A stretch of 64,000 nt of DNA from JACDCA01 sp963810305 (GTDB lineage: Bacteria; Acidobacteriota; Vicinamibacteria; Vicinamibacterales; 2-12-FULL-66-21). The position numbers were made by a program, and so were the translations under genes. The notes under the pieces were generated by a model. That model made no database searches and was not told the origin of the DNA. It saw only the letters and a program-made list of their open reading frames with translations. Positions 1-8,775 of this stretch are shown here, piece by piece (the stretch's first letter is position 1; every line of letters begins with the position of its first letter). The stretch covers positions 186,001-250,000 of the forward strand of contig CAWEMY010000001.1 in NCBI GenBank assembly GCA_963810305.1, read 5' to 3'.

Positions 1-416
1 CCCCAGTCCCCCCGCGTGATCCAACTGCCCGCTGGCAGCCGCGTCGCCGCCTCGCGCATGCGGGCCGCGAACGCGTTCGGCTCGTGGACGTCGAGCAGGT
101 TGACACCTACCAGCAACGCTCCAGTACTGTCGATGTGCACGTGCGCGTCGTTGAATCCGGCGATCACGAACGCGCCCTTCAGGTCAATCGTGCGGGTGCT
201 GCCGCCGGCATGAGCCCGAACCTCGGCGTTGCTGCCGACGGCGACGATCTGCGATCCGCGAACCGCCACCCCCTCGGCCCATGGCTTTGCCGCGTCCAGG
301 GTGTAGACGCGCCCATTAAGGAGGAGAAGGTCGGCCGGAGCGTCGCGCTGCTGCGCGGCGACGATTGAAACAAGACCCGCGAAGATGAGCGCGATAGGGA
401 TGCGCGCGTGAGACAT
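1..416 (-). CDS. Amidohydrolase (amidohydrolase_3 type), N-terminal part, cut by the window edge
   Basis: The visible 138 residues start at an ATG (complement of 414-416) with MSHARIPIALIFAGLVSIVA, a signal peptide ending near AAQQ. The mature part begins with the small beta-sandwich typical of amidohydrolase_3 proteins (LLLLNGRVYTLDAAKPWAEG, then a VAVGSNAEV stretch), followed by the metal-binding motif in FNDAHVHIDS (HxH). The family hydrolyses C-N bonds with one or two metals; a secreted enzyme with broad specificity is likely, but the substrate cannot be read from this fragment. The rest of the gene lies beyond position 1. It is divergent from the glutamate dehydrogenase gene at 548. Confidence 0.85.
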   Translation of the reverse strand, partial: MSHARIPIALIFAGLVSIVAAQQRDAPADLLLLNGRVYTLDAAKPWAEGVAVRGSQIVAVGSNAEVRAHAGGSTRTIDLKGAFVIAGFNDAHVHIDSTGALLVGVNLLDVHEPNAFAARMREAATRLPAGSWITRGDW

Positions 417-457
417 GACCGTGCTCCCCGATGTCTGCCGTGTCTGGTGGCTGGCGC

Positions 458-487
458 TTGACTTGGCGCATTCTGTCACAGTAGCTT
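458..487 (+). promoter_or_regulatory. Possible sigma70 promoter of the glutamate dehydrogenase gene
   Basis: TTGACT at 458-463 matches five of six bases of the -35 consensus. A weak -10 candidate, TAGCTT, lies at 482-487, 18 bases downstream. The gene starts at 548 after a good ribosome binding site (TAGGAG). Only the -35 element is convincing. Confidence 0.3.
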
Positions 488-547
488 GGTCTGTTTTCCG
501 TCAAGAGCCATCCTGTTGATGGTTCTGCACTTATCCGTAGGAGTCAC

Positions 548-1798
548 ATGGCAGCAGGCGGCAGTATTTTCAATGCGATGCTCCAGGAGTTCGACGGCGC
601 CGCGCGGCTGCTCGGGCTCGATGCCGGCATCTGGAAGATCCTGACCCATCCCAAGCGGCAGATCACCGTCTCATGTCCGGTGCAAATGGACAACGGCGAG
701 ATCGAAGTCTTCACCGGCTACCGCGTCCAGTACAACATCACGCTGGGACCTGCCAAGGGCGGCATTCGCTACCATCCCGATGTGACGCTCGACGAGGTGA
801 CGGCGCTCGCGGCCTGGATGACGTGGAAGTGCGCGGTGGCGCATGTGCCATTCGGCGGCGGCAAGGGCGGCGTGATCTGCGATCCCACCCGGATGTCGCG
901 CCGCGAGCTGGAAGCGTTGACGCGGCGGTATGTCGCCGAGATCATCGACGCGATCGGGCCCGACAAGGACGTCCCCGCGCCCGACGTCAACACCAACGAC
1001 CAGGTCATGGCGTGGGTGATGGATACCTACAGCATGCACGTCGGCCACACCTCGACGGCGGTAGTCACCGGCAAACCGATCGAGATGGGTGGATCGCTCG
1101 GGCGCCGCGAAGCGACGGGCCGAGGCGTGATGATCACCACCCGCGAGGCGGCGAAGCACCTCGGTATCGACATCAAGGATTCGGAGGTTGCCGTGCAGGG
1201 TTTCGGCAACGTCGGATCGGTATCGGCGGACCTCCTGTCGAAGCTCGGCGCCAAGATCGTCGCGGTCAGCGACTGGAAAGGCGGCGTCTACGACAAGAAC
1301 GGCCTTCACGTCCCGAGGCTGCTCGACTACGTGAAGCAGCACAAGTCGGTCGATGGGTTCCCATTTGGCGAGCCGATCACCAATGAACAGCTGTTCGAAC
1401 TCGACGTCGAGATCCTGGTGCCGGCTGCGCTCGAGAACCAGATCACGATGGAGAACGCACCGAACATCAAGGCCAAGATCATCGCCGAAGGCGCGAACGG
1501 CCCGACCACCCCTGAAGCGCACAAGCACCTCCACGAGCGCGGCGTGTTCGTCATCCCCGACATCCTCGCCAACGCCGGTGGCGTCACCACTTCGTACTTC
1601 GAATGGGTCCAGGACCGCCATGGCTATTTCTGGGAGGAAGATGAAGTGAACCGTCGCCTGGAGGCCAAGATGGTCGAGGCCTTCCAGGACGTGCTGAAGA
1701 CCTCGCTCAAGTACAAGACCGACCTGCGCACCGCCGCCTACGTCGTCGCCATCAACCGGGTTGCGACGGTCACGCGCATGCGAGGGATGTACGCGTGA
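548..1798 (+). CDS. Glutamate dehydrogenase (Glu/Leu/Phe/Val dehydrogenase family), about 416 aa
   Basis: Catalyses reversible oxidative deamination of glutamate to 2-oxoglutarate and ammonia in the cytoplasm. The N-terminal dimerization/substrate domain carries NITLGPAKGGIRYHP and VPFGGGKGGVICDP with the conserved lysines, and PAPDVNTND with the catalytic aspartate. The nucleotide-binding domain follows with VAVQGFGNVGS (about residue 215). At about 416 residues it has the length of the hexameric, mostly NAD-dependent catabolic type (RocG/GudB-like). The start is supported by TAGGAG just upstream. It converges with a second, NADP-type gdhA, so the pair probably serves opposite directions of the same reaction. 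Coenzyme preference is inferred from family resemblance only. Confidence 0.93.
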   Translation: MAAGGSIFNAMLQEFDGAARLLGLDAGIWKILTHPKRQITVSCPVQMDNGEIEVFTGYRVQYNITLGPAKGGIRYHPDVTLDEVTALAAWMTWKCAVAHVPFGGGKGGVICDPTRMSRRELEALTRRYVAEIIDAIGPDKDVPAPDVNTNDQVMAWVMDTYSMHVGHTSTAVVTGKPIEMGGSLGRREATGRGVMITTREAAKHLGIDIKDSEVAVQGFGNVGSVSADLLSKLGAKIVAVSDWKGGVYDKNGLHVPRLLDYVKQHKSVDGFPFGEPITNEQLFELDVEILVPAALENQITMENAPNIKAKIIAEGANGPTTPEAHKHLHERGVFVIPDILANAGGVTTSYFEWVQDRHGYFWEEDEVNRRLEAKMVEAFQDVLKTSLKYKTDLRTAAYVVAINRVATVTRMRGMYA

Positions 1799-1809
1799 AG
1801 ATCAACGCG

Positions 1810-1874
1810 TAATCTCTAACTCCTAACGCCTAACTTCTAAATTTACGAAGTTAGAAGTTAGAGGTTAGAGGTTA
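1810..1874. repeat. Inverted heptamer array, TAACTTC family (copy 1)
   Basis: Four direct 7-bp units (TAATCTC, TAACTCC, TAACGCC, TAACTTC) at 1810-1837 are followed by a 9-base spacer and four units in the opposite orientation (GAAGTTA twice, GAGGTTA twice) at 1847-1874. The blocks are reverse complements, so the transcript could form one long hairpin between two convergent genes and act as a bidirectional terminator. The last unit supplies the TAA stop of gdhA (complement of 1872-1874). Related arrays occur at 36394-36467 and 45538-45620. Confidence 0.9.
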
Positions 1875-3266
1875 AACGAGGCCCTGGTCGAGCATGGCGT
1901 CGGCGACTTTCGTGAAGCCGGCGATGTTGGCGCCGTGGACGTAGTTGCCTGAGACGCCGTAATCGTCGGCGGTCTCGCGGCACGCCCGGTGGATCGCCTT
2001 CATGATCCGGTGCAGCTCGGAGTCGACGCGTTCGCGCGTCCAGGCAATGCGCGCGCTGTTCTGCGCCATCTCCAGTCCTGAGGTCGCGACGCCGCCGGCG
2101 TTGGCGGCCTTGCCGGGAGCATAGAGCACACCCCCATCGATCAGCACCTTGGTGGCGGCGATGGTGCACGGCATGTTCGCCCCCTCGGCCACGGCGACAA
2201 CGCCGTTCCCCACCAGATTCGTCGCATCCTTCTCGTTGATCTCGTTCTGAGTCGCACTTGGGAATGCGCAGTGCGCACGGTGCATCCAGAGCGGGTTGAA
2301 GCCGCCGGCTGAATCCACGGCCTGGTAGACGGCACCCTTGAAACGATCCGCGTACTCCCGCACCCGGCCGCGCCTGACGTTCTTCAGCTCCATCAGGTAG
2401 GCCAGCTTCTCGCGATCGAAGCCGGCTTCGTCGTAGATGTAGCCGTCCGAGTCCGACACGGTGACAGCTTTGCCGCCAAGATCGAGCAGCTTCTCGATCG
2501 TGTACTGGGCGACGTTGCCGCTGCCGGAAACGAGGCAGGTCTTTCCCTCGAGTGTTTCGTTCCGCGTGGCCAGCATCTCGGCGGTGAAATAGACCGCCCC
2601 GTATCCCGTGGCTTCAGGCCGGATCAGCGACCCTCCCCAGTTCAAGCCCTTGCCAGTGAGCACGCCGGTGAACTCGTTGCGCAGTCGTCGATACTGGCCG
2701 AACAGGTACCCGATCTCGCGGCCACCAACGCCGATGTCCCCCGCGGGCACGTCAGTGTCGGGCCCGATGTGACGCATCAGCTCGGTCATGAAGCTCTGGC
2801 AGAACCGCATCACTTCGTCGTCCGAACGGCCGTGCGGATGGAAATCAGATCCTCCTTTTCCACCCCCCATCGACAGCGTGGTCAGGGAGTTCTTGAACAC
2901 CTGCTCGAACGCCAGGAATTTCAAGACGCCAAGCGTCACGGAGTGGTGGAAGCGAAGGCCGCCCTTGTACGGACCGAGCGCTCCGTTCATCTGCACGCGG
3001 AATCCGCGATTGATGTGAACTTCGCCGCGGTCGTCCTGCCACGGGACACGGAACATGATCACGCGCTCCGGCTCGACGATCCGCTCCAGGATCTTTGCTT
3101 TGGCAAGATCGGGACGGCGCTGGACGACGAGGTCCAGACTCTCGAGGACTTCTTCGACCGCCTGGTGGAAGTCCGGTTCTGCGGGGTTCTTGGCTTTGAC
3201 AAGACCGAGGATGTCGGTGACGTAACTGGAGAGCGGGGCGCGCGTGGACCGGCTGACGATCATCAT
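1872..3266 (-). CDS. gdhA: NADP-type glutamate dehydrogenase, 464 aa
   Basis: Assimilatory enzyme that aminates 2-oxoglutarate to glutamate. Diagnostic stretches are NGALGPYKGGLRFH, LSMGGGKGGSDFHP and DVPAGDIGVGGREIGYLFG in the catalytic domain, and CLVSGSGNVAQYTIEKL in the nucleotide-binding fold. The length of about 460 residues fits the hexameric GdhA class. Two ATGs overlap at the start; the second (complement of 3261-3263) has better spacing to the AGGAGG upstream. The TAA stop is formed by a unit of the heptamer array at 1810-1874, so the gene end appears remodelled by the repeat. It lies tail to tail with the other glutamate dehydrogenase gene. Confidence 0.95.
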   Translation of the reverse strand: MMIVSRSTRAPLSSYVTDILGLVKAKNPAEPDFHQAVEEVLESLDLVVQRRPDLAKAKILERIVEPERVIMFRVPWQDDRGEVHINRGFRVQMNGALGPYKGGLRFHHSVTLGVLKFLAFEQVFKNSLTTLSMGGGKGGSDFHPHGRSDDEVMRFCQSFMTELMRHIGPDTDVPAGDIGVGGREIGYLFGQYRRLRNEFTGVLTGKGLNWGGSLIRPEATGYGAVYFTAEMLATRNETLEGKTCLVSGSGNVAQYTIEKLLDLGGKAVTVSDSDGYIYDEAGFDREKLAYLMELKNVRRGRVREYADRFKGAVYQAVDSAGGFNPLWMHRAHCAFPSATQNEINEKDATNLVGNGVVAVAEGANMPCTIAATKVLIDGGVLYAPGKAANAGGVATSGLEMAQNSARIAWTRERVDSELHRIMKAIHRACRETADDYGVSGNYVHGANIAGFTKVADAMLDQGLV

Positions 3267-3359
3267 TCCTCCTGCGCTAGGTCGATGGCTTCACGGGGCC
3301 GGCACGGGGCCGGGAGCGGGAGCCGGAGTGTATACCATCGCGGTTAACATGTGCGCCTC

Positions 3360-5312
3360 ATGAAAACAGTCTGCCTGGTCGTTCTCGTCATCGCCCTGCT
3401 GATGCCCCTCTCCCTCGCACGCGTGGAGCACCAGGCGGCCGAGCCGCCCGCAGCGATCGATCCGCAGCGTGTCCAGGACCAGGACACGATGACCTGGGAC
3501 GATTACCGACCGGTTCCCGGGACGAAATGGGCCGACCCGTCGTTGAAGCCCTCGACGCGAACGCTGCGAGTGGCGCTCGTTGCCGTCGATTTCGAAGACC
3601 AGCCATTCGTGATCACACTGCCGAAGCAGTCGGACCTCTTTGGCAATCCACAGGTCGATCCGATCGCACGTGATGCAGTGCCGCGCTTCTATGCGGACTT
3701 CTGGGGCAAGCCCGGCCCGCTCAACCACGGGCACACGATCCACGAGTACTGGATGGAGCAGTCGCGCGGGCGCGTCGGCATCCCGGCAATCGACGCGTAC
3801 GGACCGTATCGGATGCCGAGAAAGTTGTTTCAGTACGGACTGAACGAACACAACCAGCAGGTTGGCTGCCCGACGGGATACACCTGCACTCATCGCATGG
3901 AGCCGGACGTCGACGAGCTCTGGACGACAGCGGCCGGAGCGGACATCAAGCAGAAGTACGACATCGTCCTGCGCATCTACGCCGGCTACGACGAGACGAG
4001 CGTGTGGCAGGAATTCGGCGAGATGAAGTTCAAGTCGAAGGAGGACATTCCCGCTGAGTGGGGGAACCCCGACACGACGAAACCCCGCTGGCTGCCGACG
4101 CGCTATGTGCCATGGACGTCGTGGAAGGCGGGCGCGCAGCAATGGGGGCTCTCGTCGGTTCGGCAGGGAGAAAGCTCCGGGACGATCACTCACGAGATCG
4201 CGCACTTTGCGTTTCAAACGGGAGACAACAACAACAATCCGTATGCGACACCGTACCGGCGTGTCGGCTCGGGCCCGTGGGACATCATGGACCGCGGTTC
4301 GTTCAACGGGCCGGGCGGGCCGCACAAACGCTGGGTCGTTCCGGCGGCGGCGGGCGCCTCGATGCCTGCCGGGTTCATGCTGCGCAACCGCCTGCGCTAC
4401 GGATGGCTCCGACCGGAACAGGTGCTTCAGCTCACCCGGAGCGGCCTCGCGCAGTCCGGCCTTGCCGTCGCAAGCGTCACCGCTCGCGCCGTTGATCCGC
4501 GTCCCGGCGAGGTGGCCGGCGTGACGGTGACGCTGGACGGCGACGTTCCTGACCGCACTCCGCGATGCGACACCAGCCTGGACGCCTCGTGCGCAGGGGA
4601 TCCGATCTTCGATTTCTATTCGATCGAAGTCGTTCAGCGAATCGGCTACGACTCGTTCACGCCCGACAACGGCGTGCTGATCGCGAAGAACAAAAATGTC
4701 GAAAGCCGGAGTTGCGGCTACAACTGTTTCACGTGGGTGATCGACGCCCATCCCGAGGACATCAAGCTTCCAGACTTCACGCGTCCCGACGGCAGCGTCG
4801 TGATGCGGACCGTGGCTGATTACCGCCAGCTGAACGACGCGCTGTTTCATGCTGGCCTTCGCTCAGGGAGCCACTACGAATGGAAAGACGAAGCCAACCG
4901 GCTCCACTTCTACGTGATCGATATGAAGCGGGACGATGCAGGGATCCTGTCGTATACGGTGGCCGTGCGATCACTCGACGGCGTTGCCGGTCAACGACGA
5001 GGCGTCCAGGTCGAAATGGATGAATCCCTTCGCGTCAACCGGCCCACCGAGACCATCATGGTGACGGTGCGGAACACCGGTACGGGGACCGACCTGCTGC
5101 GTCTTTCGACAGCGATCGACGACCAGGCCTGGACGGCAACACTTGCGAACGCGCTCGCCGTCGTACCTGGCGGTCAGACTGTCAATATCCCAGTCCGCAT
5201 CGCGGTATCACCATCGGCAACCCGACCGGCACGTCTCACATTCACCGCTGTGTCCGAGAACGATTCGTCCAGGAAAAGCACCGTCACGGCGGCGTTGACA
5301 GCAGCGCGGTGA
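3360..5312 (+). CDS. Secreted M6-like (immune inhibitor A type) metalloprotease, about 650 aa
   Basis: I chose the ATG at 3360 rather than the in-frame GTG at 3351, because it begins a good signal peptide (MKTVCLVVLVIALLMPLSLA). The catalytic zinc motif is THEIAHFAFQTGDNNNN (HExxH plus a downstream Asp) near residue 280, followed by GSGPWDIMDRGSFNGPGG, the region after the zinc site in M6 peptidases. The C-terminal third (EMDESLRVNRPTETIMVTVR onward) looks like an Ig-like beta-sandwich. An extracellular protease is inferred; the substrate is unknown. The 3' end overlaps the convergent M20 peptidase gene by 29 bases. Confidence 0.85.
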   Translation: MKTVCLVVLVIALLMPLSLARVEHQAAEPPAAIDPQRVQDQDTMTWDDYRPVPGTKWADPSLKPSTRTLRVALVAVDFEDQPFVITLPKQSDLFGNPQVDPIARDAVPRFYADFWGKPGPLNHGHTIHEYWMEQSRGRVGIPAIDAYGPYRMPRKLFQYGLNEHNQQVGCPTGYTCTHRMEPDVDELWTTAAGADIKQKYDIVLRIYAGYDETSVWQEFGEMKFKSKEDIPAEWGNPDTTKPRWLPTRYVPWTSWKAGAQQWGLSSVRQGESSGTITHEIAHFAFQTGDNNNNPYATPYRRVGSGPWDIMDRGSFNGPGGPHKRWVVPAAAGASMPAGFMLRNRLRYGWLRPEQVLQLTRSGLAQSGLAVASVTARAVDPRPGEVAGVTVTLDGDVPDRTPRCDTSLDASCAGDPIFDFYSIEVVQRIGYDSFTPDNGVLIAKNKNVESRSCGYNCFTWVIDAHPEDIKLPDFTRPDGSVVMRTVADYRQLNDALFHAGLRSGSHYEWKDEANRLHFYVIDMKRDDAGILSYTVAVRSLDGVAGQRRGVQVEMDESLRVNRPTETIMVTVRNTGTGTDLLRLSTAIDDQAWTATLANALAVVPGGQTVNIPVRIAVSPSATRPARLTFTAVSENDSSRKSTVTAALTAAR

Positions 5313-6288
5313 CAACTCGCACGTATGCGTCAATGCTGGCGTCGAACTCCGCGATGTCGAGGTACTCATCGTCTGTGTGCGCCACGAGAAATGAGCCGGG
5401 GCCAAAGAGCAGGGGCGCTCCCCACATGCTGAGCAGGGGAATGTCGGTGGTGAACGGGAAGCTCTCAGCGGGCATGCCGGGAAGGGTGTGCAACCGGACC
5501 GGCGAGATGCGCAGGATTTCTTCGACCTCGACCAGCGGCTCGAGCGTCTTCGCGGCCGCAAGGACCTCGCCGGCATCGCCGACGATTCTGAACATGACTT
5601 CCGCCGAGGCCAGTGCCGGCACCACGTTTGGCGCCACTCCGCCTTCGATGACGCCGACGGTATAGAACGTCTCGCCGAACAACGGGTCGGCAGGCAGTTG
5701 CAGCCCGCGGAGCCGGACGACGGCGTCGACCAGCTTCTCGATCGCCGACTCGAACTGCTCCGGCGCCGATGAATGCCCGGCGCGGCCACGGGCGCGGAGT
5801 CTCACTCGCAGAGCGCCGCGCGTACCCGTTGCCAGCTTGCTGCCGGTTGGCTCACCGTTGACGAGGAACCGCGATCCAGGAGCCACATTGTTGGCCGCGA
5901 CGGCGCCGTCGCTTCCCCGCTCTTCTCCAACGACGAACAGGAGGCCGACGCGCCGTTCGCCGGCCGTTCTGAGCCGTTCCGAGGCCGCGACCTGCGCGGC
6001 GAGAATGCCCTTGGCGTCGCAGGCGCCACGGCCGTACAAGCGGCCATCGCGCATCGCGCTCGGGAAAAATGGCGGGACGCAATCGAAGTGCGTGGAGAGT
6101 ACGACCGTCGGAGTTTCAACCGTGGCGAGAACGTTGAATCGCCCGTCCGCAACCGGCTGCTCGGCGACTGCATAGCCGAGAGCCGCGAGCCGCTGCGACA
6201 GAAACCGGCCGCAGGCGTGCTCGATACCGGTCGTCGAATCGATGTCGACCAGCTCGCGTGCGAACGCGAGTGCGGCTATCGAATCCAT
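5284..6288 (-). CDS. dapE: M20 family deacylase, probably succinyl-diaminopimelate desuccinylase (DapE-like), 334 aa
   Basis: Zinc hydrolase of the ArgE/DapE family. Metal-site motifs are present in order: STHFDCVPP (His, with Asp two residues on), GRGACDAKG (Asp), GEERGSDG (Glu-Glu) and VNGEPTG, followed by the dimerization-domain signature GRAGHSS. M20 motifs alone do not separate DapE from ArgE or acetyl-lysine deacetylases. The assignment rests on context: the gene is last in the asd-lysC-dapB-dapA-dapD operon, overlaps the end of dapD by 13 bases, and DapD makes the succinylated pathway intermediate that needs a desuccinylase. It is shorter than the typical DapE of about 375 residues. 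Confidence 0.8.
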   Translation of the reverse strand: MDSIAALAFARELVDIDSTTGIEHACGRFLSQRLAALGYAVAEQPVADGRFNVLATVETPTVVLSTHFDCVPPFFPSAMRDGRLYGRGACDAKGILAAQVAASERLRTAGERRVGLLFVVGEERGSDGAVAANNVAPGSRFLVNGEPTGSKLATGTRGALRVRLRARGRAGHSSAPEQFESAIEKLVDAVVRLRGLQLPADPLFGETFYTVGVIEGGVAPNVVPALASAEVMFRIVGDAGEVLAAAKTLEPLVEVEEILRISPVRLHTLPGMPAESFPFTTDIPLLSMWGAPLLFGPGSFLVAHTDDEYLDIAEFDASIDAYVRVVTALLSTPP

Positions 6289-7109
6289 TCTTCCAGGGCG
6301 GTCCGCGCGCTGGTCTTCTCGTCCCGGTACTTGACGATGATCGGAGTGGCGACCGAAATGTCCCAGTCCGCTGCCAGCTCCGAGCGGATACGACGACTGC
6401 CGGGTACTACCACCGCCCCTTCAGGCACGACGAGTGGCTGGCCCGGTGCCGCCTTGATGATGGTGCCGTTGGTCGTGTCGTAGAGCGGCGTTGACGCCGT
6501 CAGGATCGTCCCGGCCGCCAGCACCGCGCGGCGTTTGATGACGGCGCCTTCGTAGACACCGCAATTCCCGCCCACGAGCACGTCATCCTCGATGATCACT
6601 GGCAGCGCCCCGACCGGCTCGAGCACTCCACCGATTTGCGCCCCGGCGCTGATGTGCACCCGGCTGCCGACCTGCGCGCACGAACCGACGAGTGCGTGCG
6701 AGTCGATCAGCGATTCGTCACCAACCCAGGCGCCGATGTTGATGTACATCGGAGGCATGCAGATCACGCCGCGCCCCGTGTAGACGCCGTCCCGGATGCT
6801 GGATCCGCCGGGCACGATGCGGACGCCGCTGAGCGCGGTCAGCGGTTTGACCGGCAGTGTGTCTTTGTCGAAAAACGGCAGGGGGCCTGCGCCAACCTCC
6901 GTGGTGTCACCGAACCGAAAAGCGAGGAGAATGCCCTGCTTCACCCACGCATTGACACGCCAGCCGTACTCCGAGGAGCTGTCGGGCTGCGCGGCGCGAA
7001 CTACTCCGGACGACAGAGCGTCGCGGAGCTCCGCGACCGCTGCGCGCGCTTCACTGCGGGACGCCGCATCCCCCTGTTCGAACAGTTGTTCGATACGCGA
7101 TTGGAGCAT
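6276..7109 (-). CDS. dapD: 2,3,4,5-tetrahydropyridine-2,6-dicarboxylate N-succinyltransferase, 277 aa
   Basis: Succinylates tetrahydrodipicolinate in the succinylase branch of diaminopimelate/lysine synthesis. The N-terminal helical part ends in WRVNAWVKQGILLAFR, characteristic of DapD. It is followed by a left-handed beta-helix of hexapeptide repeats (for example MPPMYINIGAWVGDESLIDS, VGSCAQVGSRVHISAGAQIG) and the PVIIEDDVLVGGNCGVYEGA segment. The length matches the family of about 274 residues. It starts two bases after the dapA stop and overlaps the M20 gene, so translation is probably coupled. Confidence 0.95.
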   Translation of the reverse strand: MLQSRIEQLFEQGDAASRSEARAAVAELRDALSSGVVRAAQPDSSSEYGWRVNAWVKQGILLAFRFGDTTEVGAGPLPFFDKDTLPVKPLTALSGVRIVPGGSSIRDGVYTGRGVICMPPMYINIGAWVGDESLIDSHALVGSCAQVGSRVHISAGAQIGGVLEPVGALPVIIEDDVLVGGNCGVYEGAVIKRRAVLAAGTILTASTPLYDTTNGTIIKAAPGQPLVVPEGAVVVPGSRRIRSELAADWDISVATPIIVKYRDEKTSARTALEEWIR

Positions 7110-7111
7110 TG

Positions 7112-8014
7112 CTATCGCGTGACCGCTGCCGGCAGGGCGCCCATTGCCTGGAGGACCGCTGCGATCTTCTCGCGCGACGCAGCCTGCGGCGGCACCATCG
7201 GCAGCCGATAACTCTCCTCGAGCAGGCCCATCATCGCCATGGCCGCTTTGATCGGGATCGGGTTCGCCTCCACGAAGTTGACGGCGAGGAATGGCATCAG
7301 CGCCGCATGAATCCGGCGCGCGGCCGCGAAGTCGTTCGCCTCCGCATGCTCCACCATCCGCGACATTTCGGCGGGCACGCCGTTCGACGCGACCGAGATG
7401 ATTCCGCGGCCTCCGACCGACATCACCGGCAGCGTCAGCGAATCATCTCCCGACAGTACGATGAACCCTTCCGGGACGCTCCGGCACACTTCGCAGATCT
7501 GCGGCATGTTGCCGGATGCTTCCTTCACCCCGGCGATGCCGGGGATCGTGGCCAGCCGCACCAGCGTCGCAGGCTCGACGTTCAGGCCGGTCCTGCCCGG
7601 GACGTTGTAGACGATGACCGGCAGCCCTACCTCTCCCGCGATCGCGCGATAGTGCTGATACAACCCCTCCGGCGTAGGTTTGTTGTAGTACGGAGTCACC
7701 GACAGGAGCCCGGCTGCACCGGCCTGCCGCATCCGCGTCCCGACATGAATGACTTCCCGCGTGTTGTACCCGCCGGCCCCTGCGAGAATGGGCACGCGGC
7801 CGGCGGCCTCGTCGACGACGAGCTCGACGATGCGAACGCGCTCGTCTTCGGTGAGCGTCGGGCTCTCGCCAGTCGTCCCGCAGGGGACGAGGAAGTGGAT
7901 GCCGGCATCGATCTGCCGTTTCGTCAGTCTTCGCACCGCCGCTTCGTCGACCGTGCCGTTCTTGTCAAACGGCGTGACCAGCGCCGTGCCGCATCCTGTC
8001 CACAGATCTCGCAT
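7112..8014 (-). CDS. dapA: 4-hydroxy-tetrahydrodipicolinate synthase, 300 aa
   Basis: Condenses pyruvate with aspartate semialdehyde. The TIM barrel carries CGTTGESPTL (pyruvate binding), TPYYNKPTPEGLYQHY (catalytic Tyr), VYNVPGRTG and the Schiff-base lysine in IAGVKEASGN. I place the start at the ATG complementary to 8012-8014 (MRDLWTGCGTALVTPF), which has GAGAGG at good spacing; an in-frame TTG six codons upstream is less likely. It is the fourth gene of the lysine operon, separated from dapB by a dispersed repeat. Confidence 0.96.
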   Translation of the reverse strand: MRDLWTGCGTALVTPFDKNGTVDEAAVRRLTKRQIDAGIHFLVPCGTTGESPTLTEDERVRIVELVVDEAAGRVPILAGAGGYNTREVIHVGTRMRQAGAAGLLSVTPYYNKPTPEGLYQHYRAIAGEVGLPVIVYNVPGRTGLNVEPATLVRLATIPGIAGVKEASGNMPQICEVCRSVPEGFIVLSGDDSLTLPVMSVGGRGIISVASNGVPAEMSRMVEHAEANDFAAARRIHAALMPFLAVNFVEANPIPIKAAMAMMGLLEESYRLPMVPPQAASREKIAAVLQAMGALPAAVTR

Positions 8015-8039
8015 TTGGAAGCCCTCTCGCAAACCTGAC

Positions 8040-8090
8040 GGTAGAGGCCGGCTTTAGCCGACGGTAGAGGCCGGCTTTAGCCGGCCTGAC
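8040..8090. repeat. Dispersed repeat: two direct copies of a GGTAGAGGCCGGCTTTAGCC unit
   Basis: Two copies of about 22 bp fill the short gap between dapB and dapA. Each contains the small palindrome GCCGGCTTTAGCCGG. The same element, inverted and diverged, is found inside uvrA at 53268-53330. It resembles extragenic palindromic repeats. Confidence 0.75.
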
Positions 8091-8091
8091 G

Positions 8092-8775
8092 TCACAAACC
8101 CAGCATGTCCCGCATCGTAAACCACCCGCGGCGTCCCTTGATCCACCGCGCCGCTTCGAGGGCGCCACGAGCGAAGGGTGTCCGGTCCCGTGCGGTGTGA
8201 GTAAGTGTTATCCCTTCCCCCGCGGCGTCGAACCCGACCGTGTGCGTGCCCGGAATGTAACCCGCGCGCGTCGAAGCGACGTCGACTGGTTTTCCACCGG
8301 ACGCTTCAATCACCCGCTGTAAGGCGATCGCAGTGCCCGACGGCGCATCTTTCTTCGCGGCGTGATGCGCTTCGTGAATCCAGGGCGCAAAGCCATGGCC
8401 GCGGACGAGCAGTTCGGCGGCGCGTTCACAGATCGCCGCAAAGGCATTCACGCCGATTGCGAAGTTCGGCGCCGCGATGACGCCGATCGGAAACTCTTCG
8501 ACCGACGCCCGGACTTGCGCCTCTGACGCCTGCCACCCTGTCGTGCCAATCACCAGCGACATCCCTTGAGCCGCCAGCCGCGGCGCGTTGACGACCACCG
8601 CGTCGGCCGTCGAGAAATCGATCGCGACGTCGGCCCCCGGAAAGGTCGCCGCCTGGTTTCGTGTGAGGTGGCCGACGATGTCGACGCCGCACTCGCCTGC
8701 AAGTTGTTCGACCAGCCGGCCCATTCGCCCATGGCCAATCAGCAGGACGCGCAATCGAGCGTCGCCAACGGTCAT
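8092..8775 (-). CDS. dapB: 4-hydroxy-tetrahydrodipicolinate reductase, 227 aa
   Basis: Reduces the DapA product to tetrahydrodipicolinate with NAD(P)H. The Rossmann motif LLIGHGRMGRLVE is near the N-terminus, AIDFST and VIGTTGW follow, and the C-terminal substrate domain has the signature EAHHAAKKDAPSGTA with catalytic His and Lys residues. At 227 residues it is shorter than the typical 240-270, like other compact DapB proteins. The ATG overlaps the end of lysC by four bases, implying coupled translation. Confidence 0.95.
   Translation of the reverse strand: MTVGDARLRVLLIGHGRMGRLVEQLAGECGVDIVGHLTRNQAATFPGADVAIDFSTADAVVVNAPRLAAQGMSLVIGTTGWQASEAQVRASVEEFPIGVIAAPNFAIGVNAFAAICERAAELLVRGHGFAPWIHEAHHAAKKDAPSGTAIALQRVIEASGGKPVDVASTRAGYIPGTHTVGFDAAGEGITLTHTARDRTPFARGALEAARWIKGRRGWFTMRDMLGL

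Noticed and set aside
671..1621. Long minus-strand open frame opposite the glutamate dehydrogenase gene
   Set aside because: It is antisense to a gene with full family motifs and has the Arg/His/Asp-rich composition of a GC-rich shadow frame.
3291..4850. 519-residue minus-strand frame opposite the M6 protease gene
   Set aside because: No recognisable domain, and shadow-like composition; the plus strand carries a signal peptide and HEIAHF zinc motif.
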